A stretch of DNA of 64,000 nucleotides from Phycisphaerales bacterium (lineage in GTDB: Bacteria > Planctomycetota > Phycisphaerae > Phycisphaerales > SM1A02). A program made the translations under genes and the position numbers. This document shows, one piece after another, positions 1 to 9,238 of this stretch. The DNA is taken from NCBI GenBank assembly GCA_009691805.1, contig SIAK01000001.1:114384-178383 (forward strand). Direction: 5' to 3'. Position 1 is the stretch's first letter. Every line of letters starts with the position of its first letter. The notes beneath the pieces were generated by a model. That model saw nothing but the letters and a program-made list of their open reading frames with translations, was not told the origin of the DNA and searched no databases.

Positions 1-885
1 ACGACGATCGTTGGTGCGACGGAAGCGCAAACACGTCTCATGGAGATGGCGCGCCGCGGTCAGGATCGAGCCGCCGCGCATGAGCAAGAAGGATTCGTTC
101 AATACATCGGAGCTGTCACGCTTGAAGTCGGGCAGTTTTTTCGCGCGCTCGTAGAGTTCCGCGGCGAATTGCTCGGCATGATCATCGCGACAGTGCGCAA
201 TCCGCGACTGTTGCGTGTCGGCGACACGATGCGAGAGATGGCGATCGTCGGCGCGCATGCAGTGCCCGTGGTTGCGTTGCTGGGTTTTCTCATCGGCGCG
301 ATCATCGCGTTTCAATGTGTGGAGCCACTGTCGAAGTACGGCGCGAAACTGCAGGTCGCTGACATCGTCGGCGTTTCCATCTTGCGTGAACTTGGACCGT
401 TGATCACGGCCATTCTCGTCGCGGGTCGGTCGGGCGCCGCCTTCGCAGCAACGATCGGCACGATGAAGGTTGGGCAGGAGGTGGACGCGCTGCGCACGTT
501 CGGTATCGCGCCGATGCGTTTTCTGGTGCTGCCTCGGTTCGTTGCCTGTGTGTGCATGACCCCCTTGCTCGCAATCTTCGCCAATCTCATGGGCATCGCG
601 GGCGGTGCAGTGATCATGATGAATGAAGGTTTTTCCTTCCGTCAGTACCTGAATGAAGTACAGCAGGCAGTGCACACAGGCAGTTTGCTGCAAGGATTGA
701 TCAAGGCAGGAATCTTCGGCGCGCTCATCGCGATCATCGGATGTCAGCGCGGATTGGCGACGAACAAAGAAGACGGCGCGCGCGCGGTTGGTGCGCAGAC
801 GACAAGCGCGGTTGTTTCAAGCATCGTGATGATCATCCTCGCGGATGCTGTGCTTGGTGCGTTCTTCTACACCATCGGAGTTTGA
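1..885 (+). CDS. mlaE: MlaE-family lipid ABC transporter permease, 5' end outside window
   Basis: Inner-membrane permease of the MlaFEDB-type phospholipid transporter. The listed ORF begins at an ATG at base 40, but the same frame is open to base 1 (TTIVGATEAQTRLMEM...). MlaE-family proteins often carry an N-terminal STAS domain joined by such a linker, so the true start is probably upstream and this entry is partial. Family hallmarks seen: hydrophobic segments around AVPVVALLGFLIGAIIAFQ, the conserved LRELGPLITAILVAGRSGA stretch, and the EVDALRTFGIAP cytoplasmic coupling region. It is followed one base after its stop by the cognate ATPase, then by the MCE protein. The STAS domain itself is inferred, not seen. 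Confidence 0.93.
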   Translation, partial: TTIVGATEAQTRLMEMARRGQDRAAAHEQEGFVQYIGAVTLEVGQFFRALVEFRGELLGMIIATVRNPRLLRVGDTMREMAIVGAHAVPVVALLGFLIGAIIAFQCVEPLSKYGAKLQVADIVGVSILRELGPLITAILVAGRSGAAFAATIGTMKVGQEVDALRTFGIAPMRFLVLPRFVACVCMTPLLAIFANLMGIAGGAVIMMNEGFSFRQYLNEVQQAVHTGSLLQGLIKAGIFGALIAIIGCQRGLATNKEDGARAVGAQTTSAVVSSIVMIILADAVLGAFFYTIGV

Positions 886-886
886 C

Positions 887-1693
887 ATGACAGGCAGTAC
901 GGACATGACCACAAACTCGAACGAGCCAGCGATTCGCATCAAGGGCGTCTCGGTGGGCTACGCGACGAAGGTCATTCTGAAAGACCTTACGCTCGACATC
1001 ATTCGCGGCGAAATTATTTTCATCGGTGGTGGATCAGGTGCAGGTAAGACGACGCTGCTCTCGAATCTCACGACGCTGAATCGACCGCTCGCAGGCGAGA
1101 TCTGGATCGGTGGCGTGGATGTCGCCAACGCGAGTGAAGATGCGTTGCAGATCGTGCGCCGACAGTTTGGCGTGATGTATCAGTTGGGCGCACTCTTCAA
1201 CAGCATGACGGTGCTGGAAAACGTGATGCTCCCGATGGAAGAGTTCACGACGCTCTCGCGCGAGGCACGCATTGAAGTCGCGCGCGCCAAACTTGGACTC
1301 GTGGATCTCGCGCACGCGGCCGCAAAGATGCCGAGCGAACTTTCGGGCGGCATGCAGAAGCGCGCCGCGATCGCGCGCGCGCTCGCGCTTGATGCGCCGA
1401 TCATTTTTCTCGATGAACCAAGCGCGGGGCTGGATCCGATGACGAGCGCGGATCTCGATAGCCTCATTCAAACTCTGAACGAAACGCTCGGCGTCACTTT
1501 CGTCATCATCTCTCACGAACTCGCGAGCATCTTCGCCATCGCGCATCGCTTTGCGATGATTGATGGCAAGCGTGGCGGGCTTGTGGAAGTAGGGGATCCT
1601 CGCGTCATGCGCGACAATTCCGCAGATCCGCTCGTTCGTCGATTCCTCAACCGTCAAGGCGTTGCCGTCCACGCAGCGCCAACCGCAAGCTAA
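887..1693 (+). CDS. mlaF: MlaF-family ABC transporter ATP-binding protein
   Basis: ATPase that drives MlaE. Walker A is GGGSGAGKTTLL, the signature is SELSGGMQKRAAIARAL (SGGMxKR is typical of MlaF), Walker B is IIFLDEPSAGLDP, and the H-loop is VIISHEL. The ORF track starts at 845 inside mlaE. The ATG at 887, one base after the mlaE stop, gives about 268 residues, the usual length, and is preferred; another ATG lies at 905. It is co-transcribed with the permease by position. Function at family level is secure; the lipid substrate is inferred from the MCE partner downstream. Confidence 0.95.
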   Translation: MTGSTDMTTNSNEPAIRIKGVSVGYATKVILKDLTLDIIRGEIIFIGGGSGAGKTTLLSNLTTLNRPLAGEIWIGGVDVANASEDALQIVRRQFGVMYQLGALFNSMTVLENVMLPMEEFTTLSREARIEVARAKLGLVDLAHAAAKMPSELSGGMQKRAAIARALALDAPIIFLDEPSAGLDPMTSADLDSLIQTLNETLGVTFVIISHELASIFAIAHRFAMIDGKRGGLVEVGDPRVMRDNSADPLVRRFLNRQGVAVHAAPTAS

Positions 1694-1741
1694 CCGCAAC
1701 ATGACTTCGCATCTTCCCGCACCTCTTTCGAGCCACGCACT

Positions 1742-2881
1742 ATGAGCAGTCCCGCAACGAATTTCAAAGTCGGAGCATTCGTCCTCGTTGCCGCAGGACT
1801 TGGACTTGGCGGCACGATTCTCCTCGGCAGTGCCACGGTTTTTCAGAAGACGGAAATCGTCGAGACGTATTCATCCGAGTCGGTGAATGGACTGAATGTC
1901 GGGAGCCCCGTGAAGTTTCGTGGCGTGACGATTGGCCAAGTGAGTGAGATTACGTTTGTGACTCTCGCGTATGGCCACGGACCAGAAAAGGGATCGGAAG
2001 TGCTCAATTCCATGGTGCTCGTGCGCATGAAGATCGTGCAAGAGTTGATCGGCGTGCGCGACGACGAAGATTTTGAGACCGATGTGCAAGCGTCTGTTGC
2101 ACAAGGATTGCGCGCGCGCCTGGTTTCCGAAGGCATCACCGGCGGCCTGTACATGCAGTTTGAATACACGAAAGATCTCCCGAAGGAAAGTATGCAAGTG
2201 GCCTGGACGCCGGCGTATCCGTATGTTCCCGGGGTGCCGAGTCGGTTGAACGAAATTCTCGATGGCGTCGCGACGATCGTGAAGGGTGTGCAAGGCGTGG
2301 ACTTCACGAACCTCGGTAAAGATATACACGCGCTCGTGCAGCACCTTGACAGCATCGTGGAAGTGCAGGGCAAGCCTGCGCTTGTTGATCTCAAAGCGTT
2401 CATCGAAGAGGCGCGGACAACGAACAGCCAAGTGCAGACGATCTTGGCGGATCCAAACATTCAGAAATCTCTCGCGAACATCGCGAGCGCTTCCGACTCT
2501 CTTGCTGTCGTGCTTGGCGAAGGCAAGATGGACTTGAAAACGACGATTGCGAAACTGCCTGTGATCGCGGCAAGTCTCGCATCAGGCAGCGCGGAATTGG
2601 ATGACCTGTTGAACTCGCCGAAGTTGCAAGCGATGCTCGCGGATCTGCAATCTGCGGCTGCGTTGGCGCCGCCTGCGCTGGATGAGGCGCGTGAACTCTT
2701 TGCGCGCGTCGATCGATTGATCGCAAGTGAGGAGTACGACATTCGCGTGCTCATGGAAAGCCTCCGCGAAATGGCAGAAAATCTCGATGCGCTTTCCGAA
2801 CGATTGCGACAAGACGCGCCGCAAGTGCTCTTCGGCGCACCGCCGCCACGCGTCGCGCCTGGCGCTCCTCTTTCACGCTAA
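1742..2881 (+). CDS. MCE-domain protein (MlaD/PqiB-like), periplasmic lipid-binding subunit
   Basis: 379 residues. One N-terminal membrane helix (VGAFVLVAAGLGLGGTILL) is followed by a single MCE domain at about residues 45-150, with the characteristic NGLNVGSPVKFRGVTIGQV and GLRARLVSEGITGG motifs. The remaining ~220 residues look helical and end in a Pro-rich tail. MCE proteins form hexameric rings that pass lipids between the permease and the outer membrane. The long helical C-terminus makes it more like MCE proteins of the YebT/PqiB or Mce type than E. coli MlaD (183 residues). It sits 48 bases after the ATPase in the same operon. Confidence 0.92.
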   Translation: MSSPATNFKVGAFVLVAAGLGLGGTILLGSATVFQKTEIVETYSSESVNGLNVGSPVKFRGVTIGQVSEITFVTLAYGHGPEKGSEVLNSMVLVRMKIVQELIGVRDDEDFETDVQASVAQGLRARLVSEGITGGLYMQFEYTKDLPKESMQVAWTPAYPYVPGVPSRLNEILDGVATIVKGVQGVDFTNLGKDIHALVQHLDSIVEVQGKPALVDLKAFIEEARTTNSQVQTILADPNIQKSLANIASASDSLAVVLGEGKMDLKTTIAKLPVIAASLASGSAELDDLLNSPKLQAMLADLQSAAALAPPALDEARELFARVDRLIASEEYDIRVLMESLREMAENLDALSERLRQDAPQVLFGAPPPRVAPGAPLSR

Positions 2882-2923
2882 GTTTCTCTCTGTCATTTGA
2901 ATTGCTCGTCACGATAGGACTTC

Positions 2924-3568
2924 ATGCTCATGACTCGAACCAACACGCTCCGCATCGCCTCATGGTCACTCGTGCTGCTCGCATTTGGAAGCGGTTGCTC
3001 GATGTTTAGTCGCCCTGCGACAGATCAAGCGCAGTTTCTTCTCGCCGTGCCTGCACCGGCAGTTGTGTCAGGCGCGAAACCATCAGCGTGGAGCATTGAA
3101 GTGCGTCGCGTCACCGCGACAGCACCGTTTGATGGACTCGGATTTGTGTACGCGCAAGCGGACGGAAGTTGGCGAACGGACTCGTACGCGGGTTGGATCG
3201 CATCGCCTTCGACGATGCTGTCCTCTTCGCTCGTCGCGTTCCTCTCGAACTCCAAACAATTCTCTCTCGTCTCTGGGCAAGGCGCCACAGTGGCTACGGA
3301 TGCGGGCATCACCATCGTGATCGAGCGATTCTGCGCGGACTACACCAAGACGGATGCAGCGCGAGCCGTGGTGCAGCTTCGTTGGTACTTGACGAGCGGT
3401 GATGCATCGAAGGATGCTGTCGTGGAGAGTGGAGTGGCGGTCGGCGAAGCGCCGATTCGTGCCGCGACACCAGGCGCTGTTGCGGACGGCTTCGGCGCGG
3501 CTGTCGCTGTGGCATTTGGCGAGATTCTCGCGGGAATTGCAGGCTCAAGCGGCGCAGTCAGCCATTAG
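2924..3568 (+). CDS. ABC-type transport auxiliary lipoprotein (PqiC/DUF330-like)
   Basis: 214 residues with a lipoprotein signal: LVLLAFGSGC places the lipidated Cys near residue 25. The body resembles the ABC_trans_aux family, in which a periplasmic lipoprotein accompanies MCE transporters. Visible family-like traits are an early YxL-like strand (FLLAVPAP), a WSIEVRRVTA strand, and a central region SWRTDSYAGWIASPSTML followed by an alternating strand/helix pattern. Two Met codons (2924 and 2930) are possible starts. It is the fourth gene of the lipid-transport operon, and menF begins almost immediately after its stop. The family call rests on pattern and context. Confidence 0.75.
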   Translation: MLMTRTNTLRIASWSLVLLAFGSGCSMFSRPATDQAQFLLAVPAPAVVSGAKPSAWSIEVRRVTATAPFDGLGFVYAQADGSWRTDSYAGWIASPSTMLSSSLVAFLSNSKQFSLVSGQGATVATDAGITIVIERFCADYTKTDAARAVVQLRWYLTSGDASKDAVVESGVAVGEAPIRAATPGAVADGFGAAVAVAFGEILAGIAGSSGAVSH

Positions 3569-3609
3569 CGCAATCGGTGACAGGAGTCGCATACACTTTC
3601 GACCCGCGC

Positions 3610-4959
3610 ATGAGTTCACTTTCGCGAATCGAATCCAAGCAAGAGGCTCGCCCACTCCCACTCGGATTGGCTGCGCGCGCACTCTTATGCGAACTTGCGA
3701 GCGCGCAACTCCCAGCAAGCGGCTCCTATCTGCGCCTCGAACACGACGTTGAACATCTCGATGTTTTTCGTGTGCTCGCGGGGATGCCTCTGGGAGATCG
3801 TCGTTACTTCCGCACTCGAACGGGTGCTCTTGAAGTTGCGGGCATCGGTCGCGCGGCGTGCGCGCAGCCAACAACGTGGACGCAGGTCGGTGGACGCACG
3901 GAAGCAGTCGTGTTCACTGCCGCACCATTTGATCCGCACCGTCCGCGCGACAAGGTCTGGGATCCTTTCATGCAGCAGATTTCCGTGCTGCCGATGCTCG
4001 AGCTGCGTCGAACAGAGCAGGGCGATCGTGTGCGCAACACGCTTGCTGTGCATGTCGTCGATCGGAATGCAGCGCAAGAGAGTCTCGCGCTCCTTGCAGA
4101 CGAAGCGAAGATGCGCTGCAGTGTCGATCCAGCATTTACGCGCATGCCTGAGGATGTTGGTGAAGGCGCATGGACGCGAGCGGTCCGCGCGTCGCTCGAA
4201 CAGATTCGCGACGGGAAACTTCGCAAGATCGTCCTCGGTCGAACGGCTCGCTACATCGCGAGCGCGGAGATCGATCCGATGCTTGTATTGCATCGCCTCG
4301 CACAGACGGAACCACGAAGTTTCCGCTGTTTCATCGAGCCACAAGCAGGGCGAGCGTTCGTCGGCGTGAGTCCTGAACGACTCTATTCGCGCGTTGGTCG
4401 CTCGCTGAAGAGTGAAGCAGTTGCGGGCACGCGTCCGCGCGGCGTCGATGCAGTGGCCGATCAACTCATGGGCGAAGCGCTGCTGTCGAGCGCGAAAGAT
4501 CGGCGCGAACATCAGTTCGTTGTCGAGCGCATTCGAGAAGCACTCGAGCCGCTCTCCGCGACGATGCGACTTGACGACGAGCCGCGTTTGCTTCGACTCG
4601 CCTACGTGCAACACCTTCGCACGCGCCTCGCGGTGGAACTGCACGAAGGCCTCAGCGATGACGATCTCCTCGCCGCGCTGCATCCGACACCCGCGGTTTC
4701 GGGAAGTCCCGTGCGCGCTGCAGTCGAAGCGATTCGCGCACTCGAATCCTTTGATCGTGGACTCTTTGCGGGTCCACTCGGGGTGCGCACGCCGCACGCT
4801 GCGGAATTCGCCGTCGGTATTCGCAGCGCGCTTATCGATGGTGATGCACTCACCGCGTTTGCGGGCGCGGGCATCGTGGAAGGATCCGACGCAGGGGACG
4901 AATGGCGCGAGACGGCGCACAAGTTGCTCGCGTTCGAACGGCTTTCGAGGCAGTCGTGA
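3610..4959 (+). CDS. menF: Isochorismate synthase MenF
   Basis: Converts chorismate to isochorismate, the first committed step of classical menaquinone synthesis. The C-terminal chorismate-binding domain shows the standard blocks: SPERLYSRVG, EAVAGTRPRGVD, KDRREHQFVVERI, LHPTPAVSGSP, FAGPLG and GAGIVEGSDAGDEW with the metal-binding acidic residues. The N-terminal third is less conserved, as usual. The ORF track starts at a GTG at 3577. The ATG at 3610 (MSSLSRIESK) is preferred here but not proven. The stop overlaps the menD GTG by four bases, so the two are translationally coupled. Siderophore isochorismate synthase is excluded by the men neighbours. Confidence 0.95.
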   Translation: MSSLSRIESKQEARPLPLGLAARALLCELASAQLPASGSYLRLEHDVEHLDVFRVLAGMPLGDRRYFRTRTGALEVAGIGRAACAQPTTWTQVGGRTEAVVFTAAPFDPHRPRDKVWDPFMQQISVLPMLELRRTEQGDRVRNTLAVHVVDRNAAQESLALLADEAKMRCSVDPAFTRMPEDVGEGAWTRAVRASLEQIRDGKLRKIVLGRTARYIASAEIDPMLVLHRLAQTEPRSFRCFIEPQAGRAFVGVSPERLYSRVGRSLKSEAVAGTRPRGVDAVADQLMGEALLSSAKDRREHQFVVERIREALEPLSATMRLDDEPRLLRLAYVQHLRTRLAVELHEGLSDDDLLAALHPTPAVSGSPVRAAVEAIRALESFDRGLFAGPLGVRTPHAAEFAVGIRSALIDGDALTAFAGAGIVEGSDAGDEWRETAHKLLAFERLSRQS

Positions 4960-6674
4960 AAGAGCTTCGCGCGGCGGCGAATTTCAATCTTGCGTGGACG
5001 ATGCTCATTGCAGAAGAATGCGCGCGGCTTGGCGTGCAGCACGCGATCATCTGCCCAGGTTCACGCAGCGCACCACTTGCTGTTGCATTCGCGCGCAACA
5101 CAGAAATCCAAACGCACATCGCACATGATGAGCGGGGCGGAGCATTCCTCGCACTCGGCATCGCGAAAGCAACAGGTGTTCCCGCGGTCCTCATCGTGAC
5201 AAGCGGAACAGCGGTCGCAAACACCTTGCCTGCGCTGGTCGAAGCGCGCATGTCGCGTACGCCGATGCTTGTGCTCTCGGCAGATCGTCCCCCCGAACTG
5301 CTTGATTGCGGCGCAAATCAGGCGATTACGCACGCGCCGCTGCTTGCGGGCGCCGCGCGTTGGTCTGTGTCGATGCCATGCCCAACACCGGAGATTCCTG
5401 CGGAGTATGTGCTCTCGACAATGGACGAAGCGTTCGCGCGTGCGTGTGGAGACGCGGGCTCGCAAGGTGGCGGCGTGCATGTCAATTGCGCATTCCGTGA
5501 ACCACTCGCACCTGAAGTGCTCGCGTGGGACTCGGCGTGGTTGGACTCGATTGCGCGTTGGACGAAAGATCGCAAGCGCACCGCATGGCGGGTGGCCATC
5601 GGCGCGATCGAAACCGAAGTGGAAGTGGGCGCCGCTGTTCTCATCGTGGGTCGTTCACCGAACGCGGTCACGCAAAGTCTCGCAACCTGGCGCGGCACGT
5701 TACTCGCGGACATCACGAGCGGACTTGCGCAATCATCAACGATCGGAGCCGATCTTGTGCTCCGCGCATGTACGGCGGGTGAGGGCAACGCGGCACTGCA
5801 AGCGGCGCTGCGCGTTGAAGGCATCGTGTGTGCCGGGGATGCAATCCTCTCGAAGCGACTCACGACATGGGTCTCGCAGCAAGATTGTCCGATCGAAGTA
5901 TTCGGCGCGGGTGATCCGCGCATCGATCCGATGCACCGAGTGACAACAGTGCATGCTGCGCCTGTGGTGTTTCGTCAAGGACGCGCACTCAAGCCGCATG
6001 CAGGGTGGAAGCGCGCTCTTGCCTGTGCAAACCGCGCGGCAATGAAGGCACTTTCCTCCGAACGCGCGCTCTGTGAACCAACGGCGATCACCGAAGTGCG
6101 TGATGCCTGCGCAGCGGTCGCACGCGGCACGATGTTTTACGGTTCTTCGATGCCGATTCGCGATGCAGAGTTTCTCGCGATCGCACCGCCGCGCAACTGG
6201 AGTGTCGGATCGAATCGCGGCGCGAGTGGCATTGACGGGTTACTCGCGACAGCAGTAGGGCACGCGCTCGCAACCGCTGAGCCTGTCGTCGCGTTTGTGG
6301 GCGATGTCAGCACGCTGCATGATCTCAACAGTCTGCAACTCGCATCCAATGTTGAGAGTCCGCTCGTCTTCGTCGTCTTGAACAACGACGGAGGAAGTAT
6401 TTTTCGCTACCTGCCGATCGCGAAACATACAGATGTGTTCGAGCGATGCTTCAGCACGCCGCACGGCCGCACGTTTGCACATTTCGCGCAGGCGTTTGGC
6501 ATCGCGCACGCAACACCAGCGACGCGCAAAGCGCTCGCGAGTTCGATGACGAAGGCGTTGAAGCGCGGAGGCGCGACGTTGATCGAAGTCTCTTGCACAA
6601 GTGCCGAGAGCGAGAGGGTGCGCGCGCAGGTCTCGCTTGCTGCACAGCAGGCGTTGCGCTTGGAGTTCAAGTAA
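4956..6674 (+). CDS. menD: 2-succinyl-5-enolpyruvyl-6-hydroxy-3-cyclohexene-1-carboxylate synthase MenD
   Basis: ThDP-dependent enzyme joining isochorismate and 2-oxoglutarate. Seen in order: CPGSRSAPLAVAF near the N-terminus, HDERGGAFLALGIAKATG with the catalytic Glu region, TSGTAVANTLPALVEA, the ADRPPELLDCGANQAI block, and near the C-terminus the ThDP/Mg motif GDVSTLHDLNSLQL...NNDGGSIF. The start is GTG 4956 in the GTGA overlap with menF; the longer ORF start at 4902 lies inside menF. This gives about 572 residues, the normal length. MenH follows after four bases. Confidence 0.96.
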   Translation: MKELRAAANFNLAWTMLIAEECARLGVQHAIICPGSRSAPLAVAFARNTEIQTHIAHDERGGAFLALGIAKATGVPAVLIVTSGTAVANTLPALVEARMSRTPMLVLSADRPPELLDCGANQAITHAPLLAGAARWSVSMPCPTPEIPAEYVLSTMDEAFARACGDAGSQGGGVHVNCAFREPLAPEVLAWDSAWLDSIARWTKDRKRTAWRVAIGAIETEVEVGAAVLIVGRSPNAVTQSLATWRGTLLADITSGLAQSSTIGADLVLRACTAGEGNAALQAALRVEGIVCAGDAILSKRLTTWVSQQDCPIEVFGAGDPRIDPMHRVTTVHAAPVVFRQGRALKPHAGWKRALACANRAAMKALSSERALCEPTAITEVRDACAAVARGTMFYGSSMPIRDAEFLAIAPPRNWSVGSNRGASGIDGLLATAVGHALATAEPVVAFVGDVSTLHDLNSLQLASNVESPLVFVVLNNDGGSIFRYLPIAKHTDVFERCFSTPHGRTFAHFAQAFGIAHATPATRKALASSMTKALKRGGATLIEVSCTSAESERVRAQVSLAAQQALRLEFK

Positions 6675-6678
6675 TCGC

Positions 6679-7401
6679 GTGCAGCGCGTCGCACTCGTGC
6701 ATGGGTTTCTCGGATCTCCCGCAGACTGGGCGGACACGCTTGCGGTGCTTGCGCCCAACATCGCATGCGATGTGATTTCCTTGCGCACACTTGAAGGCAA
6801 GAGCGTCGAAGATTTCGCGCGAGCGCTTGGTGAGAGATTGCATCGCGATCCGTGCGACTTGGTCGTCGGCTATTCACTCGGTGGTCGCATCGCACTTGAA
6901 CTTAGCGCTCAGAGTGCTCCATGCGTATCGAAACTTCTACTGCTCTCTTCGCATCCAGGGCTGAGGGATGCGTCAGAACGCGCCGCGCGATGTTGTGACG
7001 ACGATGCGCGCGCGGAAGCACTTCGCTCAGATGGCATCGAGCGATTCATGGCGTCGTGGTATGCAGCTGATCTCTTCGCGTCCTTTCGATCGCACGCTTC
7101 GTTTGCAACGACCCACGCGCGCCGCGTGATGGGGGACGCGCATTTTTGGGCGGATGTCGTCGCGGGATGTTCGCCTGGTCGCGCGCAGAGTCGTTGGGAG
7201 ACTTTGGAAGCGCGCGCATCGGAAACCACGTTCGCGACAGGGCTTTGCGACGCTCGCTATGCTGCAATTGCGCGTGAAGCGAAGGCGATGATGCCCGCGC
7301 TTTCCACGCACTTTGTTTCCGATGTAGGGCATGTCTTGCCGCTCGAATCGCCTGTTGCATGCGCGCGTCTCATCGAATCGATGCTGCACAAGCCTGTTTG
7401 A
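6679..7401 (+). CDS. menH: 2-succinyl-6-hydroxy-2,4-cyclohexadiene-1-carboxylate synthase MenH (alpha/beta hydrolase)
   Basis: Alpha/beta hydrolase that eliminates pyruvate from the MenD product. The oxyanion-hole motif ALVHGFLGSPADW lies at the N-terminus, the nucleophile elbow is VVGYSLGGRIALEL, and the catalytic His is in VSDVGHVLPLESP near the C-terminus. The listed ORF begins inside menD. GTG 6679, four bases after the menD stop, gives 240 residues and puts the HGFLG motif at residue ~8, as in known MenH proteins. The order D-H-B matches enterobacterial men operons. Confidence 0.92.
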   Translation: MQRVALVHGFLGSPADWADTLAVLAPNIACDVISLRTLEGKSVEDFARALGERLHRDPCDLVVGYSLGGRIALELSAQSAPCVSKLLLLSSHPGLRDASERAARCCDDDARAEALRSDGIERFMASWYAADLFASFRSHASFATTHARRVMGDAHFWADVVAGCSPGRAQSRWETLEARASETTFATGLCDARYAAIAREAKAMMPALSTHFVSDVGHVLPLESPVACARLIESMLHKPV

Positions 7402-7410
7402 AATGGACCC

Positions 7411-8298
7411 ATGACGACCACGACGAATCCATCTTCTCCTCCGCGCCCAACCACCGAGACCACCGAGCGCATTCGTCCCGCACTCGATTGGAAAGCGGTG
7501 CGCCTCGCGGACACCTTCGCGGAAGTTCGTTACCACAAGGCTGAAGGCATCGCGAAGATCACGATTCATCGACCCGAAGTGCGCAACGCGTTCACGCCGC
7601 GCACCGTCGAAGAAATGCGTGCGGCGTTGCTTGACGCAAAGAACGACGCATCGATCGGAAGCATCATTCTCACAGGCGAAGGCGAGCGCGCGTTCTGTGC
7701 AGGCGGCGATCAACGCATCCGAGGTCACGCGGGTTACAAGTCAGAGTCTGGCAATGAACTTCTCAACGTGCTCGAGTTTCAACGCGAGATTCGCACCTGC
7801 CCCAAGCCCATCGTTGCGATGGTTGCAGGCTGGGCGATTGGTGGAGGTCATGTTCTCCACATGATGTGCGACCTCACAATTGCCGCAGAAAACGCGCGAT
7901 TTGGACAGGTCGGACCGAAGATGGGAAGTTTCGACGGAGGCTACGGCGCGAGTTACATGGCGCGCATCATCGGACAGAAGAGGGCGCGCGAGATGTGGTT
8001 CCTCTGCCGCAGCTACTCCGCACGCGAAGCGCTTGAGATGGGTCTCATCAACACCGTGGTCACCGTCACGGAACTTGAAGAGGTCACCGTTGCTTGGTGC
8101 CGCGAGATGAATGCAAACTCGCCCACCGCAATTCGCGCGCTCAAGGCCGCGCTCAACGCTGATTGCGACGGTCAAGCGGGACTCCAAGAACTCTCGGGAC
8201 TTGCGACGATGCTTTACTACATGTCGGATGAAGCGAAAGAGGGGCGTGACGCGCAACTCGAAAAGCGCGCGCCTGACTTCCGCAAGTTTGCGCCGTGA
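7411..8298 (+). CDS. menB: 1,4-dihydroxy-2-naphthoyl-CoA synthase MenB
   Basis: Crotonase-fold enzyme closing the naphthoate ring of o-succinylbenzoyl-CoA. Family motifs: [49 protein letters not shown] for the oxyanion hole, and the MenB-specific [18 protein letters not shown]. 295 residues, with a ~30-residue low-complexity Thr/Pro N-terminus. It sits nine bases after menH and four bases before menA. Confidence 0.97.
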   Translation: MTTTTNPSSPPRPTTETTERIRPALDWKAVRLADTFAEVRYHKAEGIAKITIHRPEVRNAFTPRTVEEMRAALLDAKNDASIGSIILTGEGERAFCAGGDQRIRGHAGYKSESGNELLNVLEFQREIRTCPKPIVAMVAGWAIGGGHVLHMMCDLTIAAENARFGQVGPKMGSFDGGYGASYMARIIGQKRAREMWFLCRSYSAREALEMGLINTVVTVTELEEVTVAWCREMNANSPTAIRALKAALNADCDGQAGLQELSGLATMLYYMSDEAKEGRDAQLEKRAPDFRKFAP

Positions 8299-8302
8299 AT
8301 CT

Positions 8303-9226
8303 ATGACCAAGTTCATCTTCCTTCTTCGTACCTGGCTTGCTGCGATGCGACCCAAGACCCTTGGCGCGTCGATCGCTCCCTGTTGCATTGGCGCGGCGAT
8401 GGCGTGGCGTGATTCGCTTCCGACTCTTGGCCGCGACGAGCAGATGAAGTTTTCATGGACGCTCGCGCTTGCGGCAGTGCTCGGCGCGATGCTCTTGCAA
8501 ATCGTGAGTAACTTCGCGAATGATCTCTTCGATGCGCAACGTGGCGCGGATTCTGCATTCAGACTCGGTCCGCAGCGCGTTGTCGCAGCAGGGCTTGTTT
8601 CTTCGCGCGCGATGAAGATTGCGATCGTCTTCACGCTGCTTCTCGCTGCACTGCCCACCGCATTTCTCGCACGTGAACAGGGCGAGATCTTCGCGCTCAT
8701 CGGTGTATTCGGCGCGATCGCCGCGCTCCTCTACACAGGCGGCCCTCGACCACTCGCGTATGTAGGGCTCGGCGATCTCTTTGTGTTCGTGTGCTTTGGT
8801 CCACTTGCGACTGCGGGCATGTACGCAGCGATCCTTGGCGAATGGCGCATGGCGCCCTGCATCATCGGCATCGCTCCAGGCGCGCTCGCGGTTGCGCTGC
8901 TGGCGACGAACAATCTTCGCGATATCGATCAAGACCGCGCCGTCGGCAAGCGAACGCTCGCGGTGCGATTCGGCGCGCGCTTCACGCGACTTCAAATCAT
9001 CGCGTGCTGGGTGATCGCCACCATGCTGCCGCTGGCTGCGTGGTTACTTGCGGATGCGCCAGGCGGCGCGCTTGCGGGAACGACCATCGCGCTCGTTTCG
9101 ATTCCGAGCATCGTGATGGTTGCGCGCGGCGACCGTGGTGTTGCACTCAATGGAGTGCTCGCAGGATTCGGCGTGCACTTGTATCTCCTCGGCATCGCGC
9201 TCGGTCTCGGCTGGGCGATCACTTGA
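8303..9226 (+). CDS. menA: 1,4-dihydroxy-2-naphthoate polyprenyltransferase MenA
   Basis: UbiA-superfamily membrane prenyltransferase that attaches the isoprenoid tail to DHNA. The two Asp-rich motifs are NDLFDAQRGAD (around residue 70) and NNLRDIDQDRAVGKRTLAVR (around residue 205), as in MenA. Eight or nine hydrophobic segments fit the fold. The listed ORF starts within menB; ATG 8303, four bases after the menB stop, is chosen. In E. coli menA is unlinked, whereas here it is embedded between menB and menC. Confidence 0.96.
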   Translation: MTKFIFLLRTWLAAMRPKTLGASIAPCCIGAAMAWRDSLPTLGRDEQMKFSWTLALAAVLGAMLLQIVSNFANDLFDAQRGADSAFRLGPQRVVAAGLVSSRAMKIAIVFTLLLAALPTAFLAREQGEIFALIGVFGAIAALLYTGGPRPLAYVGLGDLFVFVCFGPLATAGMYAAILGEWRMAPCIIGIAPGALAVALLATNNLRDIDQDRAVGKRTLAVRFGARFTRLQIIACWVIATMLPLAAWLLADAPGGALAGTTIALVSIPSIVMVARGDRGVALNGVLAGFGVHLYLLGIALGLGWAIT

Positions 9227-9238
9227 ATTGCGCTGTGC

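Noticed and set aside
3685-4920. Long minus-strand ORF (411 residues) over menF
   Set aside because: Antisense shadow of menF caused by GC-rich codon use; no recognisable protein features.
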